Below, in pieces: positions 25,461-36,540 of a stretch of 64,000 nucleotides of DNA. A program made the translations under genes and the position numbers. The notes beneath the pieces were generated by a model. It was not told where the DNA came from, did not search any database, and was given only the letters and a program-made list of their open reading frames with translations. The stretch covers positions 22,765-86,764 of the forward strand of contig NZ_URHZ01000013.1 of NCBI RefSeq assembly GCF_900547735.1. The letters run 5' to 3'. Position 1 is the first letter of the stretch. Each line of letters opens with the position of its first letter. The stretch comes from an uncultured Clostridium sp. Its GTDB lineage: Bacteria; Bacillota; Clostridia; Lachnospirales; Lachnospiraceae.

Positions 25461-27527
25461 ATGACAGCATATATAGAAAAATTGCTGGAACGTTTTATCG
25501 TAGAAAAGGATCAGAAAAAATACCGCGACACTCCGGAAGACCCGAGGGCCCTTGCAGCCGGTTTTGAGGAGGAAGGGCTCCCGGATCTTGAACGGGCGGT
25601 GAGAAGACTGGCCTTTATGCTGAAAGAGGAGCGTCCGATCGTATATCCCGATGAAAAAATTGTCCTGCTCCGCACGAGAACCACAGTGCCGGAAATCTTT
25701 ACGGAACGGGAATATGAAGAGATAAAAAAAGAGCATTATATCCACGAGCAGGGGAAGGTGTGCAATATTAACCCCTCATACAGCATGCTGATTGACGCCG
25801 GTTTTGACAAAAAGCGGGAGGAAATCAGGGAGGCCCTGGGAGAACCGGAGCTTTCACAGGATAAAAAAGAATATCTGGATGCGCTGATGACGGTTCTTAA
25901 CCTGATTGAAGAATTTGCAGGGAGGTACAGGGAAGAGGCCGTGCGCGTCGGAAACACAGAAGCGGCAAAGGTATTTGAAAGAATCCCCTCCAAAGGGGCG
26001 GAAAATTTCAGGGAAGCGCTCCAGTTTCTCCGTCTGATCCATTACTGCCTGTGGTGCAGTTTTAACTATCACAATACCTTTGGCCGGTTTGACCAGTACA
26101 TGTATCCCTATTTTAAAAAAGATATGGAGAGCGGGCTGATTGACAGCGAGCAGGCCCTGGAGCTGGTGGAGGAATTCTTTATCTCCTGCAATAAGGACAG
26201 TGATCTCTATACAGGGATGCAGCAGGGGGACAACGGACAGAGCATTGTTCTTGGAGGATTGAATCCGGACGGCACGGAGAGCTATAATGAACTTTCTGCT
26301 CTCTGCCTTCAGGCCAGCCTGGAACTGAAACTGATCGACCCTAAAATCAATCTCAGGGTAAATAAGAATACGCCTCTCGATATGTATGAAAAAGGCACCC
26401 GCCTGACCAAACAGGGACTGGGATTTCCGCAGTATGCCAATGACGATGTGATTGTGCCTGCCCTGAAACGCTGGGGATATGAGGAGGAGGACGCTTATAA
26501 TTACGTGGTTGCCGCCTGCTGGGAATTTATTATACCGGGAACCGGAATGGATATTCCCAATATCAATGGCCTGTCCTTTGCCCATGCGGTGATTTCCAGC
26601 ATGGAAAAACTGCCGGAATGCAGTACATTTGAGGAATTCATGGAGTTTGTAAGGGAGAAAATCATGGCTCAGGCGGACGAACTGATCGCCGGGGTTAAGG
26701 ATGTTTATATGGAACCTGCGCCGCTTATGAGCCTGATGATGAAGGACTGCATCAGCACGGGCCGCGATGTGTCGAAGGGCAACAAGTACAACAATTACGG
26801 CTTCCACGGCACCGGCCTCTCCACCGCAGTGGACTCTCTGGCCGTCATCAGGAAATACGTGTTTGAAGAGCGGAAATTTACCGCGAAAGAGCTTAATGAG
26901 ATGCTTGCCGTTGACTTTAAGGGATATGAGACGGTGCAGAATATGCTCCGCTATGAGGCTCCGAAGATGGGCAATGACGATGACCGGGTGGACGGTCTCG
27001 CCGTGACGCTTCTGGACTGGTTCGCCGATTCCCTGGAAGGGAAAAAGAATGACAGGGGCGGCATTTTCCGGGCAGGAACCGGTTCGGCCATGTACTATAT
27101 CTGGCATGCAAAGGACGAAGTGACGACTCCCGACGGAAGAAGGAAAGGAGAATCCCTGGCCTGCAACTACTCGCCAAGCCTGTTTACCCGCCTGGACGGT
27201 CCGGTATCCATCATTAAATCCTTTGCCAAGCCGCACCTGGTACGGGTTGCCAACGGCGGACCGCTGACCATAGAGCTTCATGATACGCTGTTCCGTAACG
27301 ATGACAGCATCCGCAAGGTTGCCATGTTTGTAAAGAGCTTCATGGACATGGGAGGCCACCAGATGCAGATTAATGCGGTCAACCGCGATAAGATGCTGGA
27401 CGCTAAAAAACATCCCGAAAATTACAGGAACCTGATTGTCAGGGTCTGGGGATGGAGCGGATATTTTGTGGAGCTGGATGAGGTTTATCAGGATCACATT
27501 ATAGAGCGTATGGAACTTTCGATGTAA
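25461..27527 (+). CDS. Glycyl radical enzyme of unassigned specificity (PFL-like family)
   Basis: The 688-residue protein is shorter than PFL (about 760) and CutC/GDH types (about 790-850). The thiyl-radical site reads VVAACWEFIIPG, giving C353 and E355. The Cys-x-Glu spacing is that of GRE dehydratases and C-N/C-S lyases (GCVE), whereas PFL has adjacent cysteines, yet the local sequence matches none of them. The glycyl loop is RVWGWSGYF with the radical glycine at G664, instead of the common RVxGYSA. DSLAVIRKYVFEE is a conserved GRE helix. It follows its activase behind AGGAGG and is co-transcribed with an RbsABC-type importer and a cupin. A sugar, polyol or sugar-acid substrate is likely (inference). 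Confidence 0.9.
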   Translation: MTAYIEKLLERFIVEKDQKKYRDTPEDPRALAAGFEEEGLPDLERAVRRLAFMLKEERPIVYPDEKIVLLRTRTTVPEIFTEREYEEIKKEHYIHEQGKVCNINPSYSMLIDAGFDKKREEIREALGEPELSQDKKEYLDALMTVLNLIEEFAGRYREEAVRVGNTEAAKVFERIPSKGAENFREALQFLRLIHYCLWCSFNYHNTFGRFDQYMYPYFKKDMESGLIDSEQALELVEEFFISCNKDSDLYTGMQQGDNGQSIVLGGLNPDGTESYNELSALCLQASLELKLIDPKINLRVNKNTPLDMYEKGTRLTKQGLGFPQYANDDVIVPALKRWGYEEEDAYNYVVAACWEFIIPGTGMDIPNINGLSFAHAVISSMEKLPECSTFEEFMEFVREKIMAQADELIAGVKDVYMEPAPLMSLMMKDCISTGRDVSKGNKYNNYGFHGTGLSTAVDSLAVIRKYVFEERKFTAKELNEMLAVDFKGYETVQNMLRYEAPKMGNDDDRVDGLAVTLLDWFADSLEGKKNDRGGIFRAGTGSAMYYIWHAKDEVTTPDGRRKGESLACNYSPSLFTRLDGPVSIIKSFAKPHLVRVANGGPLTIELHDTLFRNDDSIRKVAMFVKSFMDMGGHQMQINAVNRDKMLDAKKHPENYRNLIVRVWGWSGYFVELDEVYQDHIIERMELSM

Positions 27528-27558
27528 AAAGCAGCAGGGATAAATTAAATGAAAGAGG

Positions 27559-27621
27559 CGCTTGTGCCCGTCCGGAGGAATTCATTAACTTGAAGCTCCG
27601 GGAGTGCACAAGCGTTTTTTT
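27559..27621 (+). terminator. Intrinsic terminator ending the GRE operon
   Basis: The outer stem is CGCTTGTGC/GCACAAGCG, the inner stem CCGGAG/CTCCGG, and seven T residues follow. Confidence 0.9.
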
Positions 27622-27841
27622 ACGTGGAGGGGAAGAGAATGGTATAGAAAATGCCCAAGCACTTACGGCGTTTTAGAAAATGATGTATGGATTGGCAGCA
27701 GCACAGTCTATAATAGTTCCTGAAGTACTTTATGTACGTTATATCCGGGGAAGAAAAGAATCTCAGCAAGTAAAATCAAGCGGCAGCTTTCCCGTTCCAT
27801 TATAATAAACGCAGAGCAGTTGAAACAGGGAGAACAGACGA
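27622..27841. other. Intergenic region with possible acetyltransferase remnant
   Basis: No gene is evident. A short open stretch at 27673-27723 reads LENDVWIGSSTVYNSS and resembles the NDVWIG turn of hexapeptide acetyltransferases. It could be a decayed fragment or coincidence. The AraC ribosome site is a weak GGGAGA before 27842. Confidence 0.3.
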
Positions 27842-28813
27842 ATGTACGAGTGGCAGAAGCAGATACAGATAATCGTGGATGAAATTGACCGGTGTATTAA
27901 GAATTATAACGACGAAGCTTTAACGCTGCGTTTCCTTTCCAGAAAGCTGGGGTACTCCGAATTTTACACCACAAGAAAATTTAAAGAAATATCGGGGATG
28001 CAGTTTCGGGATTATTTGAGGCTCAGAAGACTGGCCTTTGCGTTAAAGGAGATCCGGGACAGTGAGAAAAGCATTTTGGATATTGCTTTTGACTATGGTT
28101 TTTCATCACATGAAGCTTTTACAAGAGCTTTTAAGGGAACATACGGCGTGACGCCGAGCGAATACCGTAAAAAGCCAAGGCCTGTTGTCCTCCGTACAAA
28201 AATCAACCTTTTCGACCGCTACTTTTTAGGATTTGGAGAGATTGGCATGATAAGACCGGACGAAGATATTAAAACGTATTTTGTTACTATCCCCGCACAT
28301 AAATTTCTGTATATTAAGAATTATGAGAGCAACGGATATTGGGATTTCTGGGAAAAGCAGAGCCGCATTCCGGGGCAGGACTACGAGACGATCTGCGGAC
28401 TGCTCGACAGCATTAAGGGCAAACTGGGTGATGACGGCGGGAGCGAGGCAAACAGCGGCAGCGGACAGATTATGGCGTATATGAATGATCCGGAGGGCAG
28501 GCTCTGCGACTGGGGATTTCCGCGTACGGAGTGCTTCGGCGCGCGTCTTCCCGCCGATTATAAGGGCGAAGTGCCGCCTCAGATGATTCTGACGGATGTA
28601 CCCGAAGCCGAGTATGTCGTTTTTGAACACGGGCCGTTCGATTATGAGCAGGAAAACCGCAGTGTGGAAGAAAAAATTGAAAAGGCCATGGCGGAGTTTG
28701 ATTTCGATGGCACCGGATACTCCTTTGATACGGACACTCCCGGCAGATTATTTTATTTCTATCATAATCCGGAACAGTTTTGGAAATATATCAGGCCGGT
28801 GCGCCACCGGTAA
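27842..28813 (+). CDS. AraC-family regulator with GyrI-like effector domain
   Basis: This 323-residue protein has the AraC domain at the N-terminus (about residues 8-110). The two helix-turn-helices are around LTLRFLSRKLGYSEFYTTRK and ILDIAFDYGFSSHEAFTRAF, ending in YGVTPSEYRK. From about residue 140 a GyrI/Rob-like ligand-binding domain follows (FVTIPAHKFLYIKNYES ... YVVFEHGPFDY). Rob/BmrR-type domains bind hydrophobic or cationic small molecules, and no target is apparent nearby. It is separated from the GRE operon by a terminator and probably is monocistronic. Confidence 0.9.
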   Translation: MYEWQKQIQIIVDEIDRCIKNYNDEALTLRFLSRKLGYSEFYTTRKFKEISGMQFRDYLRLRRLAFALKEIRDSEKSILDIAFDYGFSSHEAFTRAFKGTYGVTPSEYRKKPRPVVLRTKINLFDRYFLGFGEIGMIRPDEDIKTYFVTIPAHKFLYIKNYESNGYWDFWEKQSRIPGQDYETICGLLDSIKGKLGDDGGSEANSGSGQIMAYMNDPEGRLCDWGFPRTECFGARLPADYKGEVPPQMILTDVPEAEYVVFEHGPFDYEQENRSVEEKIEKAMAEFDFDGTGYSFDTDTPGRLFYFYHNPEQFWKYIRPVRHR

Positions 28814-28819
28814 AAAAGT

Positions 28820-28861
28820 GGGCCAATTGAGGCGGCAGTATTAAGCCGCTCCAATTGGCCC
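28820..28861. terminator. Bidirectional intrinsic terminator
   Basis: GGGCCAATTG-A-GGCGGC pairs with GCCGC-T-CCAATTGGCCC. On the minus strand it is followed by a six-T tract, so it mainly ends the V-ATPase/regulator operon; it also follows the AraC gene. Confidence 0.88.
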
Positions 28862-28916
28862 ATCTGATTCTTTCTTTTTATCCTGCCGGAATGTGAAAAA
28901 CATACCGCAGAGTTTT

Positions 28917-31900
28917 CTATTCTGACTCTTTAACGTCGCTGTCTATATTTTTTCCTTCCATATACGGCGTGATGTCATGGCAGGAAAGGAGACAGGCATC
29001 CCCTGATTCCCAATGGATAAAGGAGGCGTCCGCCAGTGACCAGACATTGAGTAACGGGTTGAACACTTCCATCGTGCGGTTAATCGTCGTACGGATATCG
29101 CGGGCAGGACAGCGTTTACACGGCTCTTTATGATTAAAGAATGCCTCATAGCAGGGAGAGCCCAGCGCCGACTCGGGTGCAAGCGCGCGGGTCTTTGCGT
29201 TGATGTATTTGAGCGCATAGGTGTCCGGATCAATCACATAGATCCAGGAGTTCTGGTTATCGAGCAGCATCTGGAGGTTTTCAGCCATAGTCACCGCCCG
29301 GTCCTGGGCGCGCATTTTTAACAGGAAGGTGGATAAAAGCTCTGAAATAAAGGTCAGAGCGTCGATCTGAGCCTGCGTCCAGATCCGTTTTTCACTGCAG
29401 TCGTCAAAGCCCACAAAGCCCGAGAAACGGCCGTCATTGCGGATTGCGCACTGCAGCAGGGACTGTATCCCCTGGGCATTTAACATCTCACCAAGTCCGG
29501 GCGGCAGCACAGAGATATCGGGGCAGTAAAAAACTCCGTTTTCATTAAAGAGATCGCTGTACTTTCCGTCCAGATAAGAGTCATAGACAACATGCTGCAG
29601 ATTGGCGATCTCGGGAGAGATCCCTTCATTGCACCATTCAAAGGTATTGGCGCAGCAGAAGCCGTCACCAAATTCCTCGAAAATATAGACACGGCTGACA
29701 TTATATTTGCGGCCGACCATTTCAAGGATGGAATAGATCGCCACCTCCAGGTCTCCGGCGGCATAGAGCATTTTAAATGCCTGCTGGATAATGCCGTATG
29801 TGACCAGGTTTGGGGAGTCATCCGACTCGATCCGGGTGCTGGCCGTCATGCCCTGTCCCGAGTTACGAAGGAATGCGTTTGTAACAACCGACTTGTCAAA
29901 CATGGAAAACCGGTCTTTACCCTGCAGTTTGGCATGGTAAAGCGCCTGGTCGCAGGCCTGGAACAGCGTCTGGTAATCTGTGCCGTCGTCCGGGAAACAG
30001 GAGATGCCGATGCTGCAGGAAAGGCGCGTATCCTGCAATTCCTCGGTGAGGCAGTTGTGAAAGGCCTCGATGACTCTCCGGGCGCGCGCCTGTATGGCCG
30101 GTACGTCGGAAAAGTTGTAGACGAACACGAGAAATTCATCCCCGCCAATCCGGGCCACAATATCTTTTGAGCGGAACAGACGCAGAAGCTGGGAAGAGAT
30201 CTCCGTCAGCACGGCATCGCCGAACATGTGGCCGTAAGAGTCATTGATCTGCTTGAAGTTATCCAGATCAATGATCATCATGGCCGATCGCTCCTCCTGG
30301 CTGTGGTTATCCAGCAGGTACTGTATTTTACGCCATCCGGCGCTCTTGTTATACAGTCCGGTCAGCGCATCCCGCTCCGCTTTATCGGTCAGTTCCTGTG
30401 TCCGGCGTTTTTCGGCGTCGATATCGAGTATCACTCCGACCGCTTTAATGGGAGCGCCGGAGCGGTCGAACTGGGCGGTCGCGCGCACACGGCACCAGAT
30501 ATAGCGGCCTGCCGAATTGGCGATGCGCAGTTCAGTCTCGCCATAGGGACTGCCGGTTTCAATATTGTTAAGCAGAGCAAGGAACTTCGGAATATCATCC
30601 GGGAAAAAGTGGGAGGCCTGCGGAATCTGTGTGCGCACACTCTCGGCAGCCGGTTGATAACCAAACTTTTTCTCCCAGTTGGGCGAATAGTTAATAGAGT
30701 TTCCTGTAATGTCCCATTCAAAAATAATGTCATTGGTCTGATCAAGGATAATCTGATGACGTTCCATGGTCAGCCGGAGCGCTTCCTGGGCCTGCATTAC
30801 CTGGGTCATGTCGGTCAGGACGCAGTTTAAGTACTCTGTTCCGTCTTCGTCGACGGATAGACGGCATTTATCCAAAACCCAGATAATGCGGCCGTCCTTT
30901 GCCGTGACACGGTATTCCAGTTCAATAGACTGTCCGGCCAGGAGCTGTTCCTTAAAACGCGTTGTTACCGATTCCCTGTCGTCGGGATGGATCATGGCAA
31001 CGTAGCGGCTGTGAAACCGGTCGCGGATCTCTTCGCGCGTATACCCCAGCAGATTCAGGAAACCCTGATTGACGTCACGTATCGTGAACCAGCGGTCATT
31101 GACACACTGGCTGATGGCGACCATCAGGTTCTGGATGGCGTCAATCTCCTTGGAATTGTCTTTTTGGCACGGCGGTTTTTGCGCCTCGATGCCCGTCTCT
31201 TTCCAGACAATCAGAATTCTGTGGGAATGAGGGGACTGGATATTTACGCGGAGGATGACCGCTTCATACCAGAGGTAAGTCCCAGTGGCGCGGTGGAGCA
31301 CCCGGTATTTTCTGGTGCGTTTGAGCAGGCCGTTGTCGACAAAATCGTGTATGTATTCCGCACTTGAACTCGATACAATGGCCCTGTCGTCCGGATGTAC
31401 GGATTTTTCGATGAAGTTGTGAAGGGAGTCACGGTAATTGTCACCGTGGCGCAGTGTGTCGAAGTCTTCGCTGGCCATATATACCAGATGGTAGATTTCC
31501 GAGCTCAGATCAACTTCCATGACCGTGGCGCCGAGGCAGCGCAGCATGGCGGAATATTTCATCTGGCCGAACTGCTGGGTATCCTGTTCCTCCGTCTGCT
31601 GAAGCTGAGGCGGTGTTTCCAGTTTTTTTAAGTCCATTTTAGGGGAGTGGCCGTCGGCGTAGCTGTGTGTCAGGGCTACAAACTGTTCCCTTGAGCTTTT
31701 GAAGCATTCCAACAGTCTGGGTGAAAATGCGCCGCACTCTCCGTTCAGAATCATCGTATACGCTTTTTCAGGGGTAAATGCCTTTTTGTATACACGATCG
31801 GTCGTCAGGGCGTCGTAGGCGTCGGCAATGCCGGCCGCCTGGGCGCAGATCGGGATGCTGTCTCCCTTCAGCCCGTCGGGATACCCGCGGCCGTCCCAGC

Positions 31901-32702
31901 GCTCATGATGGTAGCGGCAGATTCTGTAGGCGTAGCGCAGGTATTCCCTGTCATCCATCCGATCGAGCCCCGCCAGAATTTCACATCCCTTTTCGGAGTG
32001 GGTTTTCATGATTGTGAATTCTTCTGCGGTGAGAGGACCCGGTTTGTTTAAAATGGCGTCGGGGATTGATATTTTTCCGATATCGTGAAGCGCCGATGCG
32101 CTGGCTATTACATTGATGATGCGTTCATTTAGCGAATACTCGGGATAGCTGCGCATGATATTTTCAAGCAGTATCTTGGTAAACATGCGGATGCGCAGAA
32201 TATGCTGGCCGGATTCGACATTCCGGTGCTCTACGACGGAGGAGAGAGCATCCATCAGGACGTCCTGTGATTCGCGCAGTTTTATGGCCTGGCGCTCTAC
32301 AAGATCTTCAAGGTGCTCTCTGTGAAGGTTCAGCTCTATGGCATTCTGTACCCGCCGCTTGACGACATGCGGTTCAAACGGCTTCATTACAATATCCGAC
32401 GCGCCGAGATCAAAGGCGCGGACTTCGCTCTCCATAGAATCTTCTGCGGTGATGATTATGACAGGGATATTTTTTAAAAGGCCGGCTCTGCTCATGTCCG
32501 CCATAACCTCAAAACCGTCTTTGACCGGCATAATAATGTCCAGCAGTAAGGCGGTGATGGAATCACGGTACTGGTGCAGCAGAAGCAGGGCCTGTTCCCC
32601 GTTTTCAGCCTCCAGAATATTGTAGTCCTTTTCGAACAGGTTCCGGAGGATGGCGCGGTTTATCTCTACATCATCCACAATTAAAAGTGTGTTACGGTTC
32701 AT
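28917..32702 (-). CDS. Response regulator with HD-GYP, PAS, GGDEF and GAF domains
   Basis: This 1261-residue cytosolic protein has no membrane segment. Residues 1-120 form a receiver domain (phospho-acceptor D55, K107). An HD-GYP phosphodiesterase domain follows, with H206-D207 in HDIGK and HHERWDGRGYP at 265-275. Several PAS domains occupy about 380-800. A diguanylate cyclase domain has an intact GGDEF at 853-857, then a GAF-like domain (about 950-1110) and a last PAS (about 1130-1230) with a Cys-rich CKRCP. Both synthesis and hydrolysis of cyclic-di-GMP are possible in one phospho-regulated chain. It starts 17 bases after ntpD and is probably the last gene of the V-ATPase operon. No partner kinase is nearby. 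Confidence 0.92.
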   Translation of the reverse strand: MNRNTLLIVDDVEINRAILRNLFEKDYNILEAENGEQALLLLHQYRDSITALLLDIIMPVKDGFEVMADMSRAGLLKNIPVIIITAEDSMESEVRAFDLGASDIVMKPFEPHVVKRRVQNAIELNLHREHLEDLVERQAIKLRESQDVLMDALSSVVEHRNVESGQHILRIRMFTKILLENIMRSYPEYSLNERIINVIASASALHDIGKISIPDAILNKPGPLTAEEFTIMKTHSEKGCEILAGLDRMDDREYLRYAYRICRYHHERWDGRGYPDGLKGDSIPICAQAAGIADAYDALTTDRVYKKAFTPEKAYTMILNGECGAFSPRLLECFKSSREQFVALTHSYADGHSPKMDLKKLETPPQLQQTEEQDTQQFGQMKYSAMLRCLGATVMEVDLSSEIYHLVYMASEDFDTLRHGDNYRDSLHNFIEKSVHPDDRAIVSSSSAEYIHDFVDNGLLKRTRKYRVLHRATGTYLWYEAVILRVNIQSPHSHRILIVWKETGIEAQKPPCQKDNSKEIDAIQNLMVAISQCVNDRWFTIRDVNQGFLNLLGYTREEIRDRFHSRYVAMIHPDDRESVTTRFKEQLLAGQSIELEYRVTAKDGRIIWVLDKCRLSVDEDGTEYLNCVLTDMTQVMQAQEALRLTMERHQIILDQTNDIIFEWDITGNSINYSPNWEKKFGYQPAAESVRTQIPQASHFFPDDIPKFLALLNNIETGSPYGETELRIANSAGRYIWCRVRATAQFDRSGAPIKAVGVILDIDAEKRRTQELTDKAERDALTGLYNKSAGWRKIQYLLDNHSQEERSAMMIIDLDNFKQINDSYGHMFGDAVLTEISSQLLRLFRSKDIVARIGGDEFLVFVYNFSDVPAIQARARRVIEAFHNCLTEELQDTRLSCSIGISCFPDDGTDYQTLFQACDQALYHAKLQGKDRFSMFDKSVVTNAFLRNSGQGMTASTRIESDDSPNLVTYGIIQQAFKMLYAAGDLEVAIYSILEMVGRKYNVSRVYIFEEFGDGFCCANTFEWCNEGISPEIANLQHVVYDSYLDGKYSDLFNENGVFYCPDISVLPPGLGEMLNAQGIQSLLQCAIRNDGRFSGFVGFDDCSEKRIWTQAQIDALTFISELLSTFLLKMRAQDRAVTMAENLQMLLDNQNSWIYVIDPDTYALKYINAKTRALAPESALGSPCYEAFFNHKEPCKRCPARDIRTTINRTMEVFNPLLNVWSLADASFIHWESGDACLLSCHDITPYMEGKNIDSDVKESE

Positions 32703-32718
32703 ATGGAGTTTCTCCTCT

Positions 32719-33336
32719 TTAGTTGCGCCGCCTCTTAATCACTTTCAGGCGGGTAAATTCTTCACGGTCTTTTTCTTCCAGAGAGTTCGTAATGTTACGG
32801 ACGAGACTGCTGTAGGACGGGATGGTAATATTTTTCAATGCGTTGGCGCGTTTCTGGGTCTTCTTAATGCTGGCGGCCAGGCGGTAGGCGGAATTTTCCA
32901 CCATGGACAGCCGGATGGTCAGCTCTTTTACCCGTTCGAATGCGGCACGCGCCTGATCCAGGGATTCTTTTGTGCTGTAGAACGCATAGGAAGGAGGTTC
33001 TCCCTCCGCCTTGTGAAAACGCACAAGGGGAATCTCCGTTCCCATAATGCTGCGGGCCTTTATCTCGATGGAGTCCTCAACCGGGATGGACTCCCCGGCC
33101 TCCTGGACATAGCTGATTCCCAGCTCGATATTGGCCTTCTGCAGACACTTATAGGCGGTCTGGAAGGTGACGTCGATTTCCGACTGGATGTCTTTGGCCT
33201 GGTCGATCAGGGCCATCAGCTCCCGGATCAGGATGTTCCTCTTTTTATCCATCAGCTCATAACCCTGGCTTGCCAGAGCCAGGGAATTTTTGGCCAGTAT
33301 GAGGTTTCCCTTTGTGGGGAATGTATTTGGATTCAT
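32719..33336 (-). CDS. ntpD: V/A-type ATPase subunit D
   Basis: This 205-residue protein is rich in long helices, as expected for the central-stalk rotor subunit D. It opens with NPNTFPTKGNLILAKNSLALA, matching the conserved N-terminal coiled-coil of the family (P-T-K at the start). It has a second long helix near the C-terminus (SIKKTQKRANALKNI). It turns inside the A3B3 head and couples hydrolysis or synthesis to ring rotation. A strong AGGAGG ribosome site precedes it. Confidence 0.93.
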   Translation of the reverse strand: MNPNTFPTKGNLILAKNSLALASQGYELMDKKRNILIRELMALIDQAKDIQSEIDVTFQTAYKCLQKANIELGISYVQEAGESIPVEDSIEIKARSIMGTEIPLVRFHKAEGEPPSYAFYSTKESLDQARAAFERVKELTIRLSMVENSAYRLAASIKKTQKRANALKNITIPSYSSLVRNITNSLEEKDREEFTRLKVIKRRRN

Positions 33337-33369
33337 AATTAATACCTCCTGTGAGCTGCAGTGCGTTTA

Positions 33370-34758
33370 TTACTGTCCGCTGTCGGCCGGTTTGTAGTAC
33401 TGATCCAGCACCTTGGTGTCGATACGGTCGAGTTCCGTTCTCGGGAGCATGCCCAGAAGTTCCCAGCCGATGTCCAGTGTCTTTAGTATGGTCCTGTTTT
33501 CATGGGGATCCTGGCCGATAAACCGGGTCTCAAACTCTTTACCGAATTTCAGATACAATTTATCGATCGGCGACAATTCGTCCTCGCCGATAACCGAAGC
33601 CAGGGCTCTTGCATCGCCGACTTTGGCGTAGCAGGAGAACAGCTGGTTGGCAACGTCCTGGTGATCGGCCCTGGTAAATCCTTCGCCGATGCCGTCCTTC
33701 ATCAGTCGGGAGAGGGACGGGAGGACGCTGACGGGAGGGTAGATGGACTGTCCCTGAAGCCCGCGGTCTAAAACAATCTGACCCTCGGTGATATAGCCGG
33801 TCAGATCGGGGATCGGATGGGTGATATCATCATTTGGCATGGTCAGAATCGGGATTTGCGTAACGGAGCCGCTGATTCCCGCCACAATGCCTGCGCGCTC
33901 GTAAATGGAGGCAAGCTCGCTGTACAGATATCCGGGATAACCTTTACGCGACGGGATCTCTCCCTTAGAGGAGGATACCTCTCGCATGGCCTCTGCAAAC
34001 GACGTCATATCCGTCAGGATAACCAGGATATGCATATGCTTTTCAAATGCCAGATACTCCGCCGTGGTCAGGGCGATCTTTGGTGTGATCAGACGTTCCA
34101 TGACGGGATCATTGGCAAGGTTGATAAAGGTGACGACGTGATCGGAAACGCCGCTCTCTTCAAAGGTCCGGCGGAAATAGTCGCCGACCTCGTATTTCAC
34201 GCCCATGGCCGCAAACACGATGGCAAATTTCTCTTTGGAGTCATCTCCGAGGGAGGCCTGCTGTACGATCTGTGCGGCAAGCTGGTCGTGGGGAAGTCCG
34301 TTGCCGGAGAAAATCGGCAGCTTCTGTCCGCGGATCAGGGTGGTCAGGCCGTCGATGGCGGAGATTCCGGTCCTGATGTAGTTTCGCGGATATTCCCTGG
34401 AAACCGGGTTAAGCGGTTTTCCGTTGACATCCAGCCTGACGTTGCCGGGTACGGGACCGAGTCCGTCGATGGGCTGGCCGATTCCGTTGAAGGTGCGGCC
34501 CAGCATCTCCTCTGAGACGATAATCTCCATCGGATGGCCGGTCAGTCTGGTGTGGGTATTGCGAAGGGCCATATTTTCCGTGCCTTCGAATACCTGTATG
34601 ATGGCTTTTTCGCCATAAAGTTCAATGATTTTTCCGAGTTTGCGTTCCTGCCCGCCGACGCTCATCTCCACGATCTCGTCGTAAGCGGCATTCTCAACGC
34701 CATCCAGTATTACCAGAGGTCCGTTAATGGAACTGAGCCCTAAATATTCAATTGCCAT
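33370..34758 (-). CDS. ntpB: V/A-type ATPase subunit B
   Basis: This 462-residue non-catalytic head subunit has a beta-barrel N-terminus (GPLVILDGVENAAYDE) and a central nucleotide-binding fold lacking a full Walker A (GQKLPIFSGNGLPHDQLAAQ). A conserved SSSKGEIPSRKGYPGYLYSE segment follows. It packs alternately with subunit A, and its arginine finger contributes to the catalytic site. It lies 14 bases downstream of ntpA. Confidence 0.96.
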   Translation of the reverse strand: MAIEYLGLSSINGPLVILDGVENAAYDEIVEMSVGGQERKLGKIIELYGEKAIIQVFEGTENMALRNTHTRLTGHPMEIIVSEEMLGRTFNGIGQPIDGLGPVPGNVRLDVNGKPLNPVSREYPRNYIRTGISAIDGLTTLIRGQKLPIFSGNGLPHDQLAAQIVQQASLGDDSKEKFAIVFAAMGVKYEVGDYFRRTFEESGVSDHVVTFINLANDPVMERLITPKIALTTAEYLAFEKHMHILVILTDMTSFAEAMREVSSSKGEIPSRKGYPGYLYSELASIYERAGIVAGISGSVTQIPILTMPNDDITHPIPDLTGYITEGQIVLDRGLQGQSIYPPVSVLPSLSRLMKDGIGEGFTRADHQDVANQLFSCYAKVGDARALASVIGEDELSPIDKLYLKFGKEFETRFIGQDPHENRTILKTLDIGWELLGMLPRTELDRIDTKVLDQYYKPADSGQ

Positions 34759-34772
34759 AATAAAGTCCCTCC

Positions 34773-36539
<1,767 letters not shown>

Positions 36540-36540
36540 C

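Noticed and set aside
25854..27497. 547-codon open frame on the minus strand
   Set aside because: It is antisense to the glycyl radical enzyme, which has clear motifs; no ribosome site or domain supports it.
25461..27527. Pyruvate formate-lyase, choline TMA-lyase or hydroxyproline dehydratase
   Set aside because: There is no adjacent Cys-Cys as in PFL, and no GCVE segment as in CutC or HypD; length and operon context also differ.
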